Shown piece by piece: positions 1 through 7,944 of a stretch of 17,488 nt of DNA; position 1 is the first letter of the stretch; each line of letters opens with the position of its first letter. The DNA is from an uncultured Christensenella sp. (lineage in GTDB: Bacteria > Bacillota > Clostridia > Christensenellales > UBA1242). The translations under genes and the position numbers were made by a program. Where the stretch lies: assembly GCA_949291975.1 (NCBI GenBank), contig CASEYA010000061.1, positions 1 to 17,488 of the forward strand, given 5' to 3'. The notes beneath the pieces are model-generated. The model made no database searches and was not told the origin of the DNA. It saw only the letters and a program-made list of their open reading frames with translations.

Positions 1-712
1 ATTTTGTCTTTAAGGTTTTTAAAAAATCTTTGTCTTCTTTGCTAACTCTAAAACTATCTTGGCATTTTGAAATTGTTTTTGCAAGGGTAAAAGAGTTAAT
101 CTGTTTTAGCCTTAAAAATTCAATTGTTTTTTGTCTGTGCTTTATAAACATTTCACACAAAAGCCAAGATACAGCCATGTTAACATAATATTCCTGCTCG
201 TTAAAAAGTCCTTTAATGTTGTTAAAAATTCGGTCAACAAACTCATCTGTTTTTAAAAAATCGAAAAATATAATAATGCCAATTCTGCGTCTAAACAAAA
301 GAGGTGATAACAAATATTCTTCTGCTAAATTAAAAATTTTTTCTTTATTTTCTTTGTTTATGTTAAATTTCAAAATGTCACAACTTGCCCAGTTATCAAC
401 TTTTTCAGAATATTTGTCAAGATAAATTTTTAAAGTGTCAAAATCTTTGATGTGGTATATAAGTTTGCAGTTAATAAAGGTATCTGTTAGATTATCACAA
501 AGCCAAAGGTTCAAAAAAGACATAAAATTGCCTTTTGCAATTTCATTTGCAATTTTTTGCACCTGCTTGCTTGGAACTGCAATACATGGCAATTGTGTGT
601 TGGCAATTCTTTTCTCAAATTCAATACTTTTTGTTCCTTTTGATAGGCTGAGAAGATGTTTTTGCAACTCCTTGCCATCTTTTTCTGTCCAAAACGGTTT
701 ATTTAAAATCAT
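1..712 (-). CDS. DNA alkylation repair glycosylase, AlkD-like (3' end cut by window edge)
   Basis: An open reading frame enters from the left edge and begins with ATG at 712, five bases after the ribosome binding site AAGGTGGT (725-718). The 237 residues seen are close to the usual length of this family, so only a few residues and the stop should be missing. The protein is all-alpha. It carries DNWASCD around residues 106-112 and a YYVNMAVSW segment around 175-183, which fit the AlkD HEAT-repeat fold. W108, D112 and W183 sit where AlkD has its two tryptophans and catalytic aspartate. The tail FRVSKEDKDFLKNLK is also typical. Family members excise N3- and N7-alkylated purines in the cytoplasm by base excision repair. 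The gene is divergent from the SpoVT-like gene. Family assignment is confident; substrate preference is inferred. Confidence 0.85.
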   Translation of the reverse strand, partial: MILNKPFWTEKDGKELQKHLLSLSKGTKSIEFEKRIANTQLPCIAVPSKQVQKIANEIAKGNFMSFLNLWLCDNLTDTFINCKLIYHIKDFDTLKIYLDKYSEKVDNWASCDILKFNINKENKEKIFNLAEEYLLSPLLFRRRIGIIIFFDFLKTDEFVDRIFNNIKGLFNEQEYYVNMAVSWLLCEMFIKHRQKTIEFLRLKQINSFTLAKTISKCQDSFRVSKEDKDFLKTLKTK

Positions 713-810
713 TTTTACCACCTTTGTATAAATTCTAAAAAATTTCTATATATTATAACATATTATTATAAATAATGTATATTTTTTTATAATTATCTTA
801 AAATAAAATT
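713..810. promoter_or_regulatory. Divergent promoter region between the alkD-like and spoVT-like genes
   Basis: This 98-base stretch is almost pure A/T. On the plus strand TATAAT at 788-793 lies 17 bases before the ATG at 811, which would leave only a very short leader. The matching -35 is poor. On the minus strand TATAAT at 757-752 would give a leader of about 30 bases for the alkD-like gene, also without a good -35. These are possible -10 elements only. A sporulation sigma factor could read the regulator, but no clear sigma-G box was found. Confidence 0.3.
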
Positions 811-1326
811 ATGAATTTAAAACAAAAAAGCACAAATTCTATAAGGCGAATTGATGGGCTTGGGCGGGTTGTTATACCAAAAGAGATAAGAGAAAAACTT
901 TGTTTGGTCGAAGGCTCGTCAGTCCAAGTTTTTTTTGATGGAACAAATATTATCATAGGAAAAAATGACCAAACGCAAGATATAATGGAGCAGATAAAAA
1001 TATGCCTAGGCGCTTTTGAAGATTTTAATATATTCGCTTTTGTCTGCAACACAAAAGAAATTGTTGCCAGCAATAGTTTTGCAAAAATAGCAGTTCAACA
1101 AACTTTGCCAAAATCATTTCAGGAGATTTTGTTTAGACGAGAGCAAAAGATTTTACATAACAATATTTTTAATCCTTGTAAAAAAGCTTTTACAACACAA
1201 TGCATTTTTCCACTTATCAGCAAGGGTGAGGTTTGTGGCGGACTTGTGATAATGACAGAAAAATTTTGTGATAATTTTAACTTTGCCTTGCCGGTTGCAA
1301 AAATTTTAGAAAAGTTGTTAAATTAA
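811..1326 (+). CDS. SpoVT/AbrB-family transcriptional regulator
   Basis: The 171-residue protein has an N-terminal AbrB-type swapped-hairpin DNA-binding domain at about residues 10-52. It includes IRRIDGLGRVVIPKEIR and a following beta strand ending at NIIIGK. The remaining 115 or so residues resemble the GAF-like sensor domain of SpoVT, including a late strand GEVCGGLVIMTE. Length and layout match SpoVT (about 178 residues), which adjusts sigma-G-dependent genes in developing forespores. No Shine-Dalgarno site precedes the ATG at 811, and no better in-frame start lies downstream, so translation may start from a very short leader. The gene is monocistronic and ends in a terminator. Membership of the SpoVT-like group is strong. 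Whether this is the true sporulation regulator or a paralogue cannot be told from here. Confidence 0.8.
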   Translation: MNLKQKSTNSIRRIDGLGRVVIPKEIREKLCLVEGSSVQVFFDGTNIIIGKNDQTQDIMEQIKICLGAFEDFNIFAFVCNTKEIVASNSFAKIAVQQTLPKSFQEILFRREQKILHNNIFNPCKKAFTTQCIFPLISKGEVCGGLVIMTEKFCDNFNFALPVAKILEKLLN

Positions 1327-1351
1327 AAAATCACCGACTGGTGATTTTTTT
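1325..1351. terminator. Rho-independent terminator after the spoVT-like gene
   Basis: The stem TCACC (1331-1335) and GGTGA (1340-1344) closes a GACT loop. An A run on the left and a T run on the right extend it, ending in seven T residues. The symmetric A/T flanks let it work on both strands, so it may also stop transcription from nifJ, whose stop codon lies about 125 bases to the right. The rest of that gap is A/T-rich with no other clear feature. Confidence 0.85.
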
Positions 1352-1477
1352 GACTTATTTTTCTAACTTTTTATATTTTTATTAAAATTTAAAGGTTTTA
1401 CAAGCAATTTTAACAATTTTTTATAATAAAATTTGCAACTTTTTATTTTTTATCTATTTTCAAAAAATTTTAGTTTT

Positions 1478-4400
1478 TTAGTTTGCGCTGGAACTTTCTG
1501 CTAGTTTTTTAAGCTTTGCATAGAGTAAGTCATTGTCTTCTTTTGCTTTTTCTATAAGAACTTTTGCCTCAGTTGGATTTTTTTGAAGTAGGGTAGCATA
1601 TCTTCTTTCTTTTGCTACAAATTCAAAATAATCTTTTGTTGGTTCTTGGCTGTCAAGCGTTAATTTTTTGGTTTCTGGGTTATATCTAAACAAATGCCAA
1701 TATCCGCTTAAAACAGCATCTTTCATTTCTTGCATAGAGTTTGTTAGATTTATTCCTTGATTGATGCAGGTGGCATAGGCAACCACAATTGATGGGCCTT
1801 TGTGTGCTTGTGCCTCTTTGAGTGCTGTTAATGTTTGTTGCATATTTGCACCCATGGCCACTTGTGCAACATAGACATTTGGATAGTTTAGTGCCATCAT
1901 GGCAAGACTTTTTCTGCTTGTTCTTTTTCCGCTTTCAGCAAATTTTGCCAGCGCTCCACAAGGAGTTGCCTTTGATGCTTGACCACCAGTGTTGCTGTAT
2001 ACCTGTGTGTCTAGAACAAGAATGTTAACATCTTCATTGCTTGCAAGAATGTGGTCTAGACCGCCATATCCAATATCATATGCCCAACCATCTCCACCAA
2101 TAATCCAAACGCTTTTTTGAACAAGATATTCTTTTAAACTGAAAATATTTTGAAGTGTTGTTTTCAAAGGTTCCTTTGCTGTTTTTATTTCTGCTGGTAA
2201 TTTCTCAAATAACTTTTCACAAACGGCATTATTTTCCTTTAAATTGTCAAGGCTGTTTTGCCATTCTTTGAACAATTTTGCGTTTGCACTTTTTTGTTTG
2301 ATTGCTTCTTGTGTGAGATTTATAAGGGTGTTTGTCTGTGTGTTGTTTGCAACTTTCATTCCAAATCCAAACTCTGCATTATCTTCAAACAAACTGTTTG
2401 CCCATGCTGGACCATGGCCTTTTTGATTTTGTGTATAAGGGCAGGTAGGGAATGAACCACCATAGATGCTGGAACAGCCTGTTGCATTTGCTATAATCAT
2501 GTTTTCCCCAAATAGTTGTGTTGCAAGTTTAATATATGGCGTTTCTCCGCACCCAGAACAAGCACCACTAAATTGAAAATAGCAATGGTTAAATTGACTG
2601 CCTTTAATGGTGTTATCAGAAAAAATGGTTGTGTCGTTTTCAAGTGTGGTTGCAAAATCATAGTTTTCTTTTTGCTGTTTAATTTGGGTATCAGCATCAG
2701 CAAGAGCTAATGCTTTTTCTCTTGCTGGACAAACTTTGACGCAACTGCCACATCCTGTGCAGTCAAGAGGGCTGATTTGAATGCGAAAATCATATTTATC
2801 TGTCATCAAAGCTTTAATGGTGGTAAATGTTTCAGGTCTTTTTGTCTTTTTATCAATTAAAACGGGTTTTATGGCACCATGAGGACAAACAAAACTGCAC
2901 ATATTACACTGAATACAGTTTTCACTTATCCAGCAAGGAATGGTGCTTGCAATACCACGCTTTTCAAAGCGGGTGGTGTCAGTTGGCACACTGCCATCAA
3001 TTGAGAATATGCTTGTTGGCAGTTTGTCTCCTTCACGCTTGATTATTGGCAAAATAACCTTTTTGAAAAATGGCGTAAAGTTTGTAACCTTGGTGGTAAT
3101 AACTTTATTCTTTGCGTTTTGCCAACTTGCTGGCACATCAACTTTCACAACATTTTCTGCTGCACTCTCTATTGCCAAAAAGTTTGCTTTAACAACCTCA
3201 TCTCCTGCTTTTTTATATGACTTTTCTGCCATTTTCTTCATTTCTTCTTTTGCTTTTTTATAGTCTATAATTTTTGTAAGATAGAAAAAGGCACTTTGCA
3301 TAATAGTGTTAATTCTCTGTCCAAGTTTTAAATCTTGCGCAAGTTTTATTGCATTGATTGTATAAAGTTGAATCTTTCTGTTATATATTTCTTGCTTAAA
3401 CTCTGCAGGAAGTCGTTTTTCAAGTTCTGCTTTGTCCCACTCGCAGTTAAGAAGAAAAACTCCGCCAGTTTTGACCTGCTTTAAAAGGTCATATCTTCCA
3501 ATAAATCTTTCATTGTGGCAAGCAACAAAATCTGCTTTGTTGATTTCATAGTGTGATAAGATAGGTGATTTTCCAAAGCGCAAGTGCGAAATTGTAATGC
3601 TTCCACTTTTTTTGCTGTCATAGACAAAATAGCCCTGGGCATAAAGTTTTGTGGTGTCTCCAATGATTTTAATGCTGTTTTTGTTTGCGGAAACTGTTCC
3701 ATCACTGCCAAGACCAAAGAACAAACATTGATGACCTTTATAGTTATCTTCAATTTCCTTCACTTCAAGTGAATTGCCTTCAATGTCATCTTCAATTCCA
3801 ACAGTAAAGTGATTTTTTCCGCTTTTTTTGGTGTTGTCAATCACTGCTTGTGACATTGAAGGAGTAAAGTCTTTGCTTCCAAGACCATATCTTCCGCCAA
3901 GAACTTTTATTTCTGTTTTTCCGCACTCGGCAAGGCTTGAAACAACATCAAGATACAGTGGCTCTCCAACACTTCCACTTTCTTTTGTTCTGTCAAGAAC
4001 GGTAATAAATTTCACTGTTTTTGGCAGGGATTTAACAAATTCTTTTGCACAGAATGGGCGATATACTCGAACCTTTAAAAGTCCAACATTTTTGTTTTGC
4101 CTAATTTGTTCCTGAATTGTATCACAAACACTTCCCATTGCAACAATCACTTTTTCTGCTGTTTTGCTTCCAACATATTCATATGGTTTATATCTGCGTT
4201 TGGTAAGTTCATAGAATTTGTCCATTGCCTTTTGAATTTTAGCAAAGCATTCTTTATAATGTATGTTTCCTGCTTCTCTGTTTTGGAAGAACACATCAGG
4301 GTTTTGTGCTGTTCCTTGCTGGCGTGGGTGGAATGGAGAAAGGCTTCTGGTTCTAAATTCTTCAACCTTTTTCATTGGAATAAGTTTTTTTATTTCATCA

Positions 4401-4957
4401 TTTTCTAAAACGCTGATTTTTGAAATTTCATGAGATGTTCTAAATCCGTCAAAAAAATGTAGAAAAGGAATGCGAGAGTTAAGAGTTGCCATCATGGAAA
4501 TAATAGCAAAGTCATGTGCTTCTTGAACATTGTTTGAAGCAAGAAAGGCAAAGCCAGTTTGTCTGCAAGCCATAACATCACTGTGGTCCCCAAAAATTGA
4601 CAAAGCATGTGTTGCCACTGCTCTTGCGGACACATTGAACACACATGGCAAAAATTCGCCAGCAATTTTATACATATTTGGAATCATCAAAAGAAGTCCC
4701 TGACTTGCTGTAAAAGTGGTTGTTAATGCTCCCGAAAGCAAACTTCCGTGAAGGGCACCAGCAGCACCCGCTTCACTTTGCATTTCAACAACTTTCATTC
4801 TTGTTCCAAAAATATTTTTTCTGCCATCACTGCTTTCCTTGTCGCACCATTCTGCCATTGGTGAACTTGGTGTAATAGGGTATATGATTGCCACTTCGTT
4901 GGTGGCATAGGTTGCCATTGCGGCAGCGGTATTTCCGTCTGTAGTTATTGTTTTCAC
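1478..4957 (-). CDS. nifJ: Pyruvate:ferredoxin (flavodoxin) oxidoreductase
   Basis: This 1159-residue single-chain enzyme oxidises pyruvate with CoA to acetyl-CoA and CO2 and passes the electrons to ferredoxin or flavodoxin in the cytoplasm of anaerobes. The N-terminal domain opens with TDGNTAAAMATYATNEVA and YPITPSSPMAEW. Two ferredoxin-type clusters follow: C681, C684, C687, C691 and C733, C736, C739, C743. The proximal cluster cysteines are C800, C803, C828 and C1064. The thiamine pyrophosphate site shows GDGWAYDIG (955-963) and NTGGQ (989-993). All expected domains are present and length is normal. The start is GTG at 4957: AAGGAGAA ends five bases before it, and the family's N-terminus begins there. 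An ATG at 5014 would lie upstream of the predicted transcript start. It is transcribed alone, away from truA. Confidence 0.97.
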   Translation of the reverse strand: MKTITTDGNTAAAMATYATNEVAIIYPITPSSPMAEWCDKESSDGRKNIFGTRMKVVEMQSEAGAAGALHGSLLSGALTTTFTASQGLLLMIPNMYKIAGEFLPCVFNVSARAVATHALSIFGDHSDVMACRQTGFAFLASNNVQEAHDFAIISMMATLNSRIPFLHFFDGFRTSHEISKISVLENDEIKKLIPMKKVEEFRTRSLSPFHPRQQGTAQNPDVFFQNREAGNIHYKECFAKIQKAMDKFYELTKRRYKPYEYVGSKTAEKVIVAMGSVCDTIQEQIRQNKNVGLLKVRVYRPFCAKEFVKSLPKTVKFITVLDRTKESGSVGEPLYLDVVSSLAECGKTEIKVLGGRYGLGSKDFTPSMSQAVIDNTKKSGKNHFTVGIEDDIEGNSLEVKEIEDNYKGHQCLFFGLGSDGTVSANKNSIKIIGDTTKLYAQGYFVYDSKKSGSITISHLRFGKSPILSHYEINKADFVACHNERFIGRYDLLKQVKTGGVFLLNCEWDKAELEKRLPAEFKQEIYNRKIQLYTINAIKLAQDLKLGQRINTIMQSAFFYLTKIIDYKKAKEEMKKMAEKSYKKAGDEVVKANFLAIESAAENVVKVDVPASWQNAKNKVITTKVTNFTPFFKKVILPIIKREGDKLPTSIFSIDGSVPTDTTRFEKRGIASTIPCWISENCIQCNMCSFVCPHGAIKPVLIDKKTKRPETFTTIKALMTDKYDFRIQISPLDCTGCGSCVKVCPAREKALALADADTQIKQQKENYDFATTLENDTTIFSDNTIKGSQFNHCYFQFSGACSGCGETPYIKLATQLFGENMIIANATGCSSIYGGSFPTCPYTQNQKGHGPAWANSLFEDNAEFGFGMKVANNTQTNTLINLTQEAIKQKSANAKLFKEWQNSLDNLKENNAVCEKLFEKLPAEIKTAKEPLKTTLQNIFSLKEYLVQKSVWIIGGDGWAYDIGYGGLDHILASNEDVNILVLDTQVYSNTGGQASKATPCGALAKFAESGKRTSRKSLAMMALNYPNVYVAQVAMGANMQQTLTALKEAQAHKGPSIVVAYATCINQGINLTNSMQEMKDAVLSGYWHLFRYNPETKKLTLDSQEPTKDYFEFVAKERRYATLLQKNPTEAKVLIEKAKEDNDLLYAKLKKLAESSSAN

Positions 4958-4981
4958 AATTGTTCTCCTTTTAATAGTAAA

Positions 4982-5010
4982 ATTATATCTTATTAAAAAG
5001 AAAATATCAA
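4982..5010 (-). promoter_or_regulatory. nifJ promoter, sigma-A type
   Basis: On the minus strand TTGATA (5010-5005) is followed after exactly 17 bases by a perfect TATAAT (4987-4982). Transcription would start near 4975, which leaves about 18 bases before the GTG and includes the ribosome binding site. This supports GTG at 4957 as the start of nifJ. Confidence 0.75.
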
Positions 5011-5133
5011 ACAAATTGCTTATGTTAATGCTGAAAAAATTATTTTTATTTTTTTGCCATATTTTATTAATTGCTTTCGGTTATTGCAAAATATTCACAA
5101 ATTTAAAAGCGTGTTGTTTTAAATCATATAATC

Positions 5134-5162
5134 TTGACTTTTATTTCAACTGTTGCTATACT
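5134..5162 (+). promoter_or_regulatory. truA promoter, sigma-A type
   Basis: TTGACT (5134-5139), a 17-base spacer and TATACT (5157-5162) form a near-consensus promoter. Transcription would start near 5169, giving truA a leader of about 105 bases. The stretch 5011-5133, between this and the nifJ promoter, shows nothing beyond A/T-rich sequence. Confidence 0.75.
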
Positions 5163-5210
5163 TTGCTTAGTTTTAAATTATAATTATAGCAATTTTAAAG
5201 ATTAAAAAGA

Positions 5211-5229
5211 CTAACAAATTTTTTGTTGG
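5211..5229 (+). other. Small hairpin in the truA leader
   Basis: CTAACAAA (5211-5218) can pair with TTTGTTGG (5222-5229) across a three-T loop, with one G-T pair and a C-G end pair. It lies between the predicted transcript start and the truA start codon. No T run follows it, so it is not a standard terminator. Its role is unknown and it may be a chance structure. Confidence 0.25.
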
Positions 5230-5273
5230 TGTTACTTGGGTAAAATTTAAGTTTATAATAAAGGGAAAGAGTT

Positions 5274-6011
5274 GTGAAAAGAATAAAGATTGTGGTTCAA
5301 TATGTTGGAACAAATTACGCAGGCTGGCAGGTTCAAAAAAACGAAAAGACTGTTCAAGGTGAAATTGAGCAGGCTTTGTTTAAACTTTTCAATCAAAAAA
5401 TCGAGGTTGTTGCAAGTGGCAGAACAGATGCTGGTGTGCATGCCTATGCACAAGTTGCGCACTTTGATTGTGAAACAAAAATGCCAGCAGAAAAGATTTT
5501 TTATGCGCTTAATGCACACCTTCCAGATGATATAAAAATTCTTTCTTCGTGTGAAGTGGGCAAAGATTTTCATGCACGCTTTAATGCAAAGAAAAAGACA
5601 TATGAATATAATTTTTATACAAGTTTTGTAAATTTGCCCGTTTTGGACATCTTTTGCACAAAAATTTCAACAAATTTCAACTTTAAAATTGCAAAAAAGG
5701 CTTGCAAATATTTTGTTGGCACCTTTGACTTCCGTTCTTTTTGTTCTCAAAACAGTCAAAAGGAAAACACAGTTAGAACAGTTTATTCTGCAAAGCTCTT
5801 TAAGAGAAAAGAAGGTTTTTATACTTTTCAAATCACGGGCAATGGATTTTTATATAACATGGTTAGAATTATTGTTGGAACACTTTTTGATGTTGGCAGT
5901 GGAAAAATTGCGCCAAAGGATATTAAAAAAATTATAGAAGCAAAAGATAGAAGCGCCGCAGGGCAAACAGCACAAGCACATGGGCTTATGCTTAAAAATG
6001 TAAAATATTAA
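5274..6011 (+). CDS. truA: tRNA pseudouridine(38-40) synthase
   Basis: TruA converts uridines 38-40 in the anticodon stem-loop of many tRNAs to pseudouridine in the cytoplasm. The 245-residue protein has the family's N-terminus (QYVGTNYAGWQVQKN), the catalytic motif GRTDAGVHA with D52 as nucleophile, the ALNAHLPDDI segment, and the C-terminal FLYNMVRIIVGTL followed by RSAAGQTAQAHGL. Length is normal. Translation starts at GTG 5274. The preceding A/G-rich AAGGGAAAGAG is a modest ribosome binding site, and the homology begins right there. In many Firmicutes truA lies directly before rplM-rpsI. Here two other genes separate them. A 20-base A/T inverted repeat (6010-6029) follows the stop but lacks a G/C core, so termination there is doubtful. 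Confidence 0.96.
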   Translation: MKRIKIVVQYVGTNYAGWQVQKNEKTVQGEIEQALFKLFNQKIEVVASGRTDAGVHAYAQVAHFDCETKMPAEKIFYALNAHLPDDIKILSSCEVGKDFHARFNAKKKTYEYNFYTSFVNLPVLDIFCTKISTNFNFKIAKKACKYFVGTFDFRSFCSQNSQKENTVRTVYSAKLFKRKEGFYTFQITGNGFLYNMVRIIVGTLFDVGSGKIAPKDIKKIIEAKDRSAAGQTAQAHGLMLKNVKY

Positions 6012-6077
6012 AATTGTTATAACAATTTTGCAAATAAAAATAAAACTATAAATAAATTTAAATAAAGGAAAAATAAA

Positions 6078-6833
6078 ATGACAGAAAGAGAACAATTAAT
6101 CAAAAAAGTAAGCAAAGCGCCAACACTACAAGAAAAACATAAAATCATTTTTGATTGGTTTGTTGAAAATGTAACATATAACTATGATGACCGTGAGCTT
6201 GCAAAAACAGATGATTTGATTAACAAAAAAATTATAGAAACAAATAAAATTTTAAAACAACATCAAATGCAGGAAATAAATTTTAATAACATAAACAAAA
6301 CATTCAAAAAGTTAATGCAAACAAAACAAGCAAAAAACAAATTAGAACCAACACAAAAAGACGACAAAGTTTTTGATTTGATTTTTAAAAATGTGGCAGA
6401 ACTTGAAAAACTTTATATTCGTTATAAAATTCAGGCAGCAACAAGAGATAAAGCTTTGAATATCAGCGATGTTTGGAACGGAAAAAAGGCAGTGTGCATT
6501 CACTTTGCCGAAGAATATCAAAAAGTTTGCAATGAATGCTTGATGCCAAATAATATTGTTTTTGGCAAGATGTATTCAGGCGATATGAACATGCTTTGTT
6601 ATCATGCTTGGAACAGAACTTCTCTAAAAAACAGCAATGATGAACCTTTATATGTTGATATTTCTTCCGCCATTCATTCAGTTGAACAAGGAAAAAATCC
6701 ATATGACTTTTTCTTAAAAACAGAAAAAGAAATGCAAAAAAGTGATGAAAAAAGTCTTGAATCCAACCCAAAGGCATTGGAGGAAAACAAAAAGCAACCA
6801 AGAACAATTTTGCCATTTAGTCAATTTATGTAG
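6078..6833 (+). CDS. Transglutaminase-like cysteine protease-fold protein, cytosolic
   Basis: The 251-residue protein carries a transglutaminase-type triad in the right order and contexts: C140 in GKKAVCIHFAEEYQKVC, H176 in YHAWNR, and D194 in YVDIS. The N-terminus has the helix-strand signature that usually precedes this fold (FDWFVENVTYNYDD, residues 25-38). Between it and the cysteine lies a charged, Lys/Gln/Asn-rich insertion of roughly 80 residues (about 45-120) with coiled-coil character. There is no signal peptide or membrane segment, so it should act inside the cell. Such folds may be proteases, peptidases or amidases, and the substrate cannot be told. The start is backed by AAAGGA about eight bases upstream of ATG. 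It follows truA by 66 bases, possibly on the same transcript, and ends at a terminator shared with the convergent gene. Confidence 0.75.
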   Translation: MTEREQLIKKVSKAPTLQEKHKIIFDWFVENVTYNYDDRELAKTDDLINKKIIETNKILKQHQMQEINFNNINKTFKKLMQTKQAKNKLEPTQKDDKVFDLIFKNVAELEKLYIRYKIQAATRDKALNISDVWNGKKAVCIHFAEEYQKVCNECLMPNNIVFGKMYSGDMNMLCYHAWNRTSLKNSNDEPLYVDISSAIHSVEQGKNPYDFFLKTEKEMQKSDEKSLESNPKALEENKKQPRTILPFSQFM

Positions 6834-6900
6834 TTTGTAAACACTCTTTTGGTTGGTTTGAGGTTTCTTTAATTTAGAAGAATAAATTATAAAAATATTA

Positions 6901-6947
6901 AAAAAGTTTGTTAAATTTGATTAAAACTTCAAATAACAAACTTTTTT
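6901..6947. terminator. Bidirectional terminator between convergent genes
   Basis: AAAAAGTTTGTTA (6901-6913) pairs perfectly over 13 bases with TAACAAACTTTTT (6934-6946), across a 20-base loop. An A run at one end and a T run at the other let it serve both the transglutaminase-like gene and the minus-strand gene, whose stop codon touches its right arm. The stem is A/T-rich, so strength is uncertain. Confidence 0.6.
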
Positions 6948-7566
6948 ATAATGTGTGATGATTTTTTTGGATATTTGTTTTTATCTTGAGTTTTTGTTGA
7001 ATGTCCTCATTCATGTTATCAAGAACTTTTTTCACAAAGTCTTTACGCATTGCAAATTTAGGTTTTATTGAATTTGTTGTTATACATATTCCTTCACATA
7101 AATGCAAACCAATGCCGTTTCTAACAGTTAAATATTTAAAATCAAGATTTTTATTATTAATGCACTTGATAGCATCAGGGATTAGTGTGGGAAAGTTTGT
7201 TTTACTTAGATTGTAAAATCCCTTTGGCAAAAGATAAAAATCATGTTCTTTATAGATGATATTCAATGGATAAAAGTTATATTTGTAAATATTTAATTGT
7301 TTGTCTGGTTCACAAAATGAGGTCATCAATTCAATGCTTGCAAAAGGAAAACAAGTAAAAGGGCAAAAATCTTTTGGTTCTTCTTCTGTTAAAAAATCAA
7401 CTTGTGTTGTTTTGTCCTTGTCTTTTTCTTGGGTCATCAAATTTGCTTGTGGCAAACCATCTTTGTCGAATGTAATATACCAAAAAAGTTCTTCCATGTT
7501 GATATATTCTTTGTCTTTTTTATGCTTTTCCACAAAATCAATGATAATTTTAGTTTTTTCACTCAT
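6946..7566 (-). CDS. Hypothetical protein, 206 residues
   Basis: I do not recognise this protein. It begins with a charged helix (residues 1-27), then a strand (LFWYITFDKDGLPQANLM), a hydrophilic Lys/Asp/Glu-rich stretch (46-65), and a mixed alpha/beta remainder with scattered cysteines (C68, C72, C85, C135, C157, C161). No signal peptide, membrane segment or catalytic motif stands out. C68-PFT-C72 and C157-EGI-C161 are spaced CX3C, but nothing shows metal binding. Codon use resembles the neighbours. It has its own promoter. AAAGGA lies 14 bases before this ATG, which is long. A four-codon ORF (MFKI) sits between, and its TGA overlaps this ATG, so translation may be coupled. The ORF is very likely real; the function is unknown. 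Confidence 0.7.
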   Translation of the reverse strand: MSEKTKIIIDFVEKHKKDKEYINMEELFWYITFDKDGLPQANLMTQEKDKDKTTQVDFLTEEEPKDFCPFTCFPFASIELMTSFCEPDKQLNIYKYNFYPLNIIYKEHDFYLLPKGFYNLSKTNFPTLIPDAIKCINNKNLDFKYLTVRNGIGLHLCEGICITTNSIKPKFAMRKDFVKKVLDNMNEDIQQKLKIKTNIQKNHHTL

Positions 7567-7591
7567 ATTTTAAACATTTTTCCTTTTTGAA

Positions 7592-7620
7592 AGGATAATA
7601 CTTTTTATAACTGTTGTCAA
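7592..7620 (-). promoter_or_regulatory. Promoter of the 206-residue hypothetical gene
   Basis: On the minus strand a perfect TTGACA (7620-7615) is followed after 17 bases by TATCCT (7597-7592). Transcription would start near 7585, almost at the AAAGGA ribosome binding site, so the leader would be about 20 bases long. Confidence 0.6.
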
Positions 7621-7836
7621 TATATTTTTTAAAATATAAAAAGATAAAAATCTTTTAAAAAAGCGATAAAAATGTATTTATAAAATTTGTTTTATATTTC
7701 AAGTTAAAAAGAGCGTTTTTCCTTATATTTTAGTTTTATGTTTAGCAGAAGCAAGTTGAAAAATTTAAGTATATAAAAATAGGGTTTCAAAGTTATAAAA
7801 TTATTAAATTAATCACACGAAAAGTCAATTTTTGTG
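7621..7836. other. Non-coding A/T-rich spacer upstream of the rplM promoter
   Basis: Within the 378-base gap between the hypothetical gene and rplM, this stretch holds no convincing ORF. It has one weak hairpin (AAAAGAT at 7639-7645 with ATCTTTT at 7650-7656). I see nothing else that can be supported. Confidence 0.5.
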
Positions 7837-7865
7837 TTGACATTTTCCACAATATATAGTAAAAT
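7837..7865 (+). promoter_or_regulatory. rplM-rpsI promoter, sigma-A type
   Basis: TTGACA (7837-7842) is a perfect -35. After a 17-base spacer comes TAAAAT (7860-7865). This predicts a start near 7872 and a leader of about 73 bases before rplM. It is one of the strongest promoters in the window, as expected for a ribosomal protein operon. Confidence 0.8.
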
Positions 7866-7871
7866 AACAAA

Positions 7872-7944
7872 AGTCTATTAAACCTTTTGTGAGTTTAGCC
7901 CCGAGCAAAAAGCGATTAGGCAAAAAATTTATAGGAGAAAAACA
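7872..7944 (+). promoter_or_regulatory. Candidate L13 ribosomal leader (5' UTR of rplM-rpsI)
   Basis: The leader is more G/C-rich than the DNA around it and can form short helices: TAAAC (7879-7883) with GTTTA (7893-7897), and GCC (7898-7900) with GGC (7919-7921) around an AGC/GCG-containing loop. Low-GC Gram-positive bacteria are known to carry an autoregulatory L13 leader at this place, bound by the operon's own protein. The position and local composition fit. I could not confirm the consensus by eye, so this is a positional inference. It ends at the ribosome binding site AGGAG (7933-7937). Confidence 0.4.

Noticed and set aside
216..731. Two plus-strand ORFs of 69 and 98 codons at the left edge
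   Set aside because: They lie antisense to the alkD-like gene, which has a ribosome binding site and clear family residues. The ORFs lack both.
1822..4408. Many plus- and minus-strand ORFs of 60-107 codons inside nifJ
   Set aside because: nifJ is intact over its whole length with all cofactor motifs. The others are in shadow frames with odd composition and no start signals.
4958..5014. ATG start for nifJ 19 codons upstream
   Set aside because: It lies upstream of a good -35/-10 pair, so it would not be on the transcript. GTG at 4957 has a strong ribosome binding site and the family N-terminus.
6010..6029. A/T palindrome after truA as a terminator
   Set aside because: It has almost no loop or G/C core and no T run after it. 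The next gene follows on the same strand within 66 bases, so read-through is more likely.
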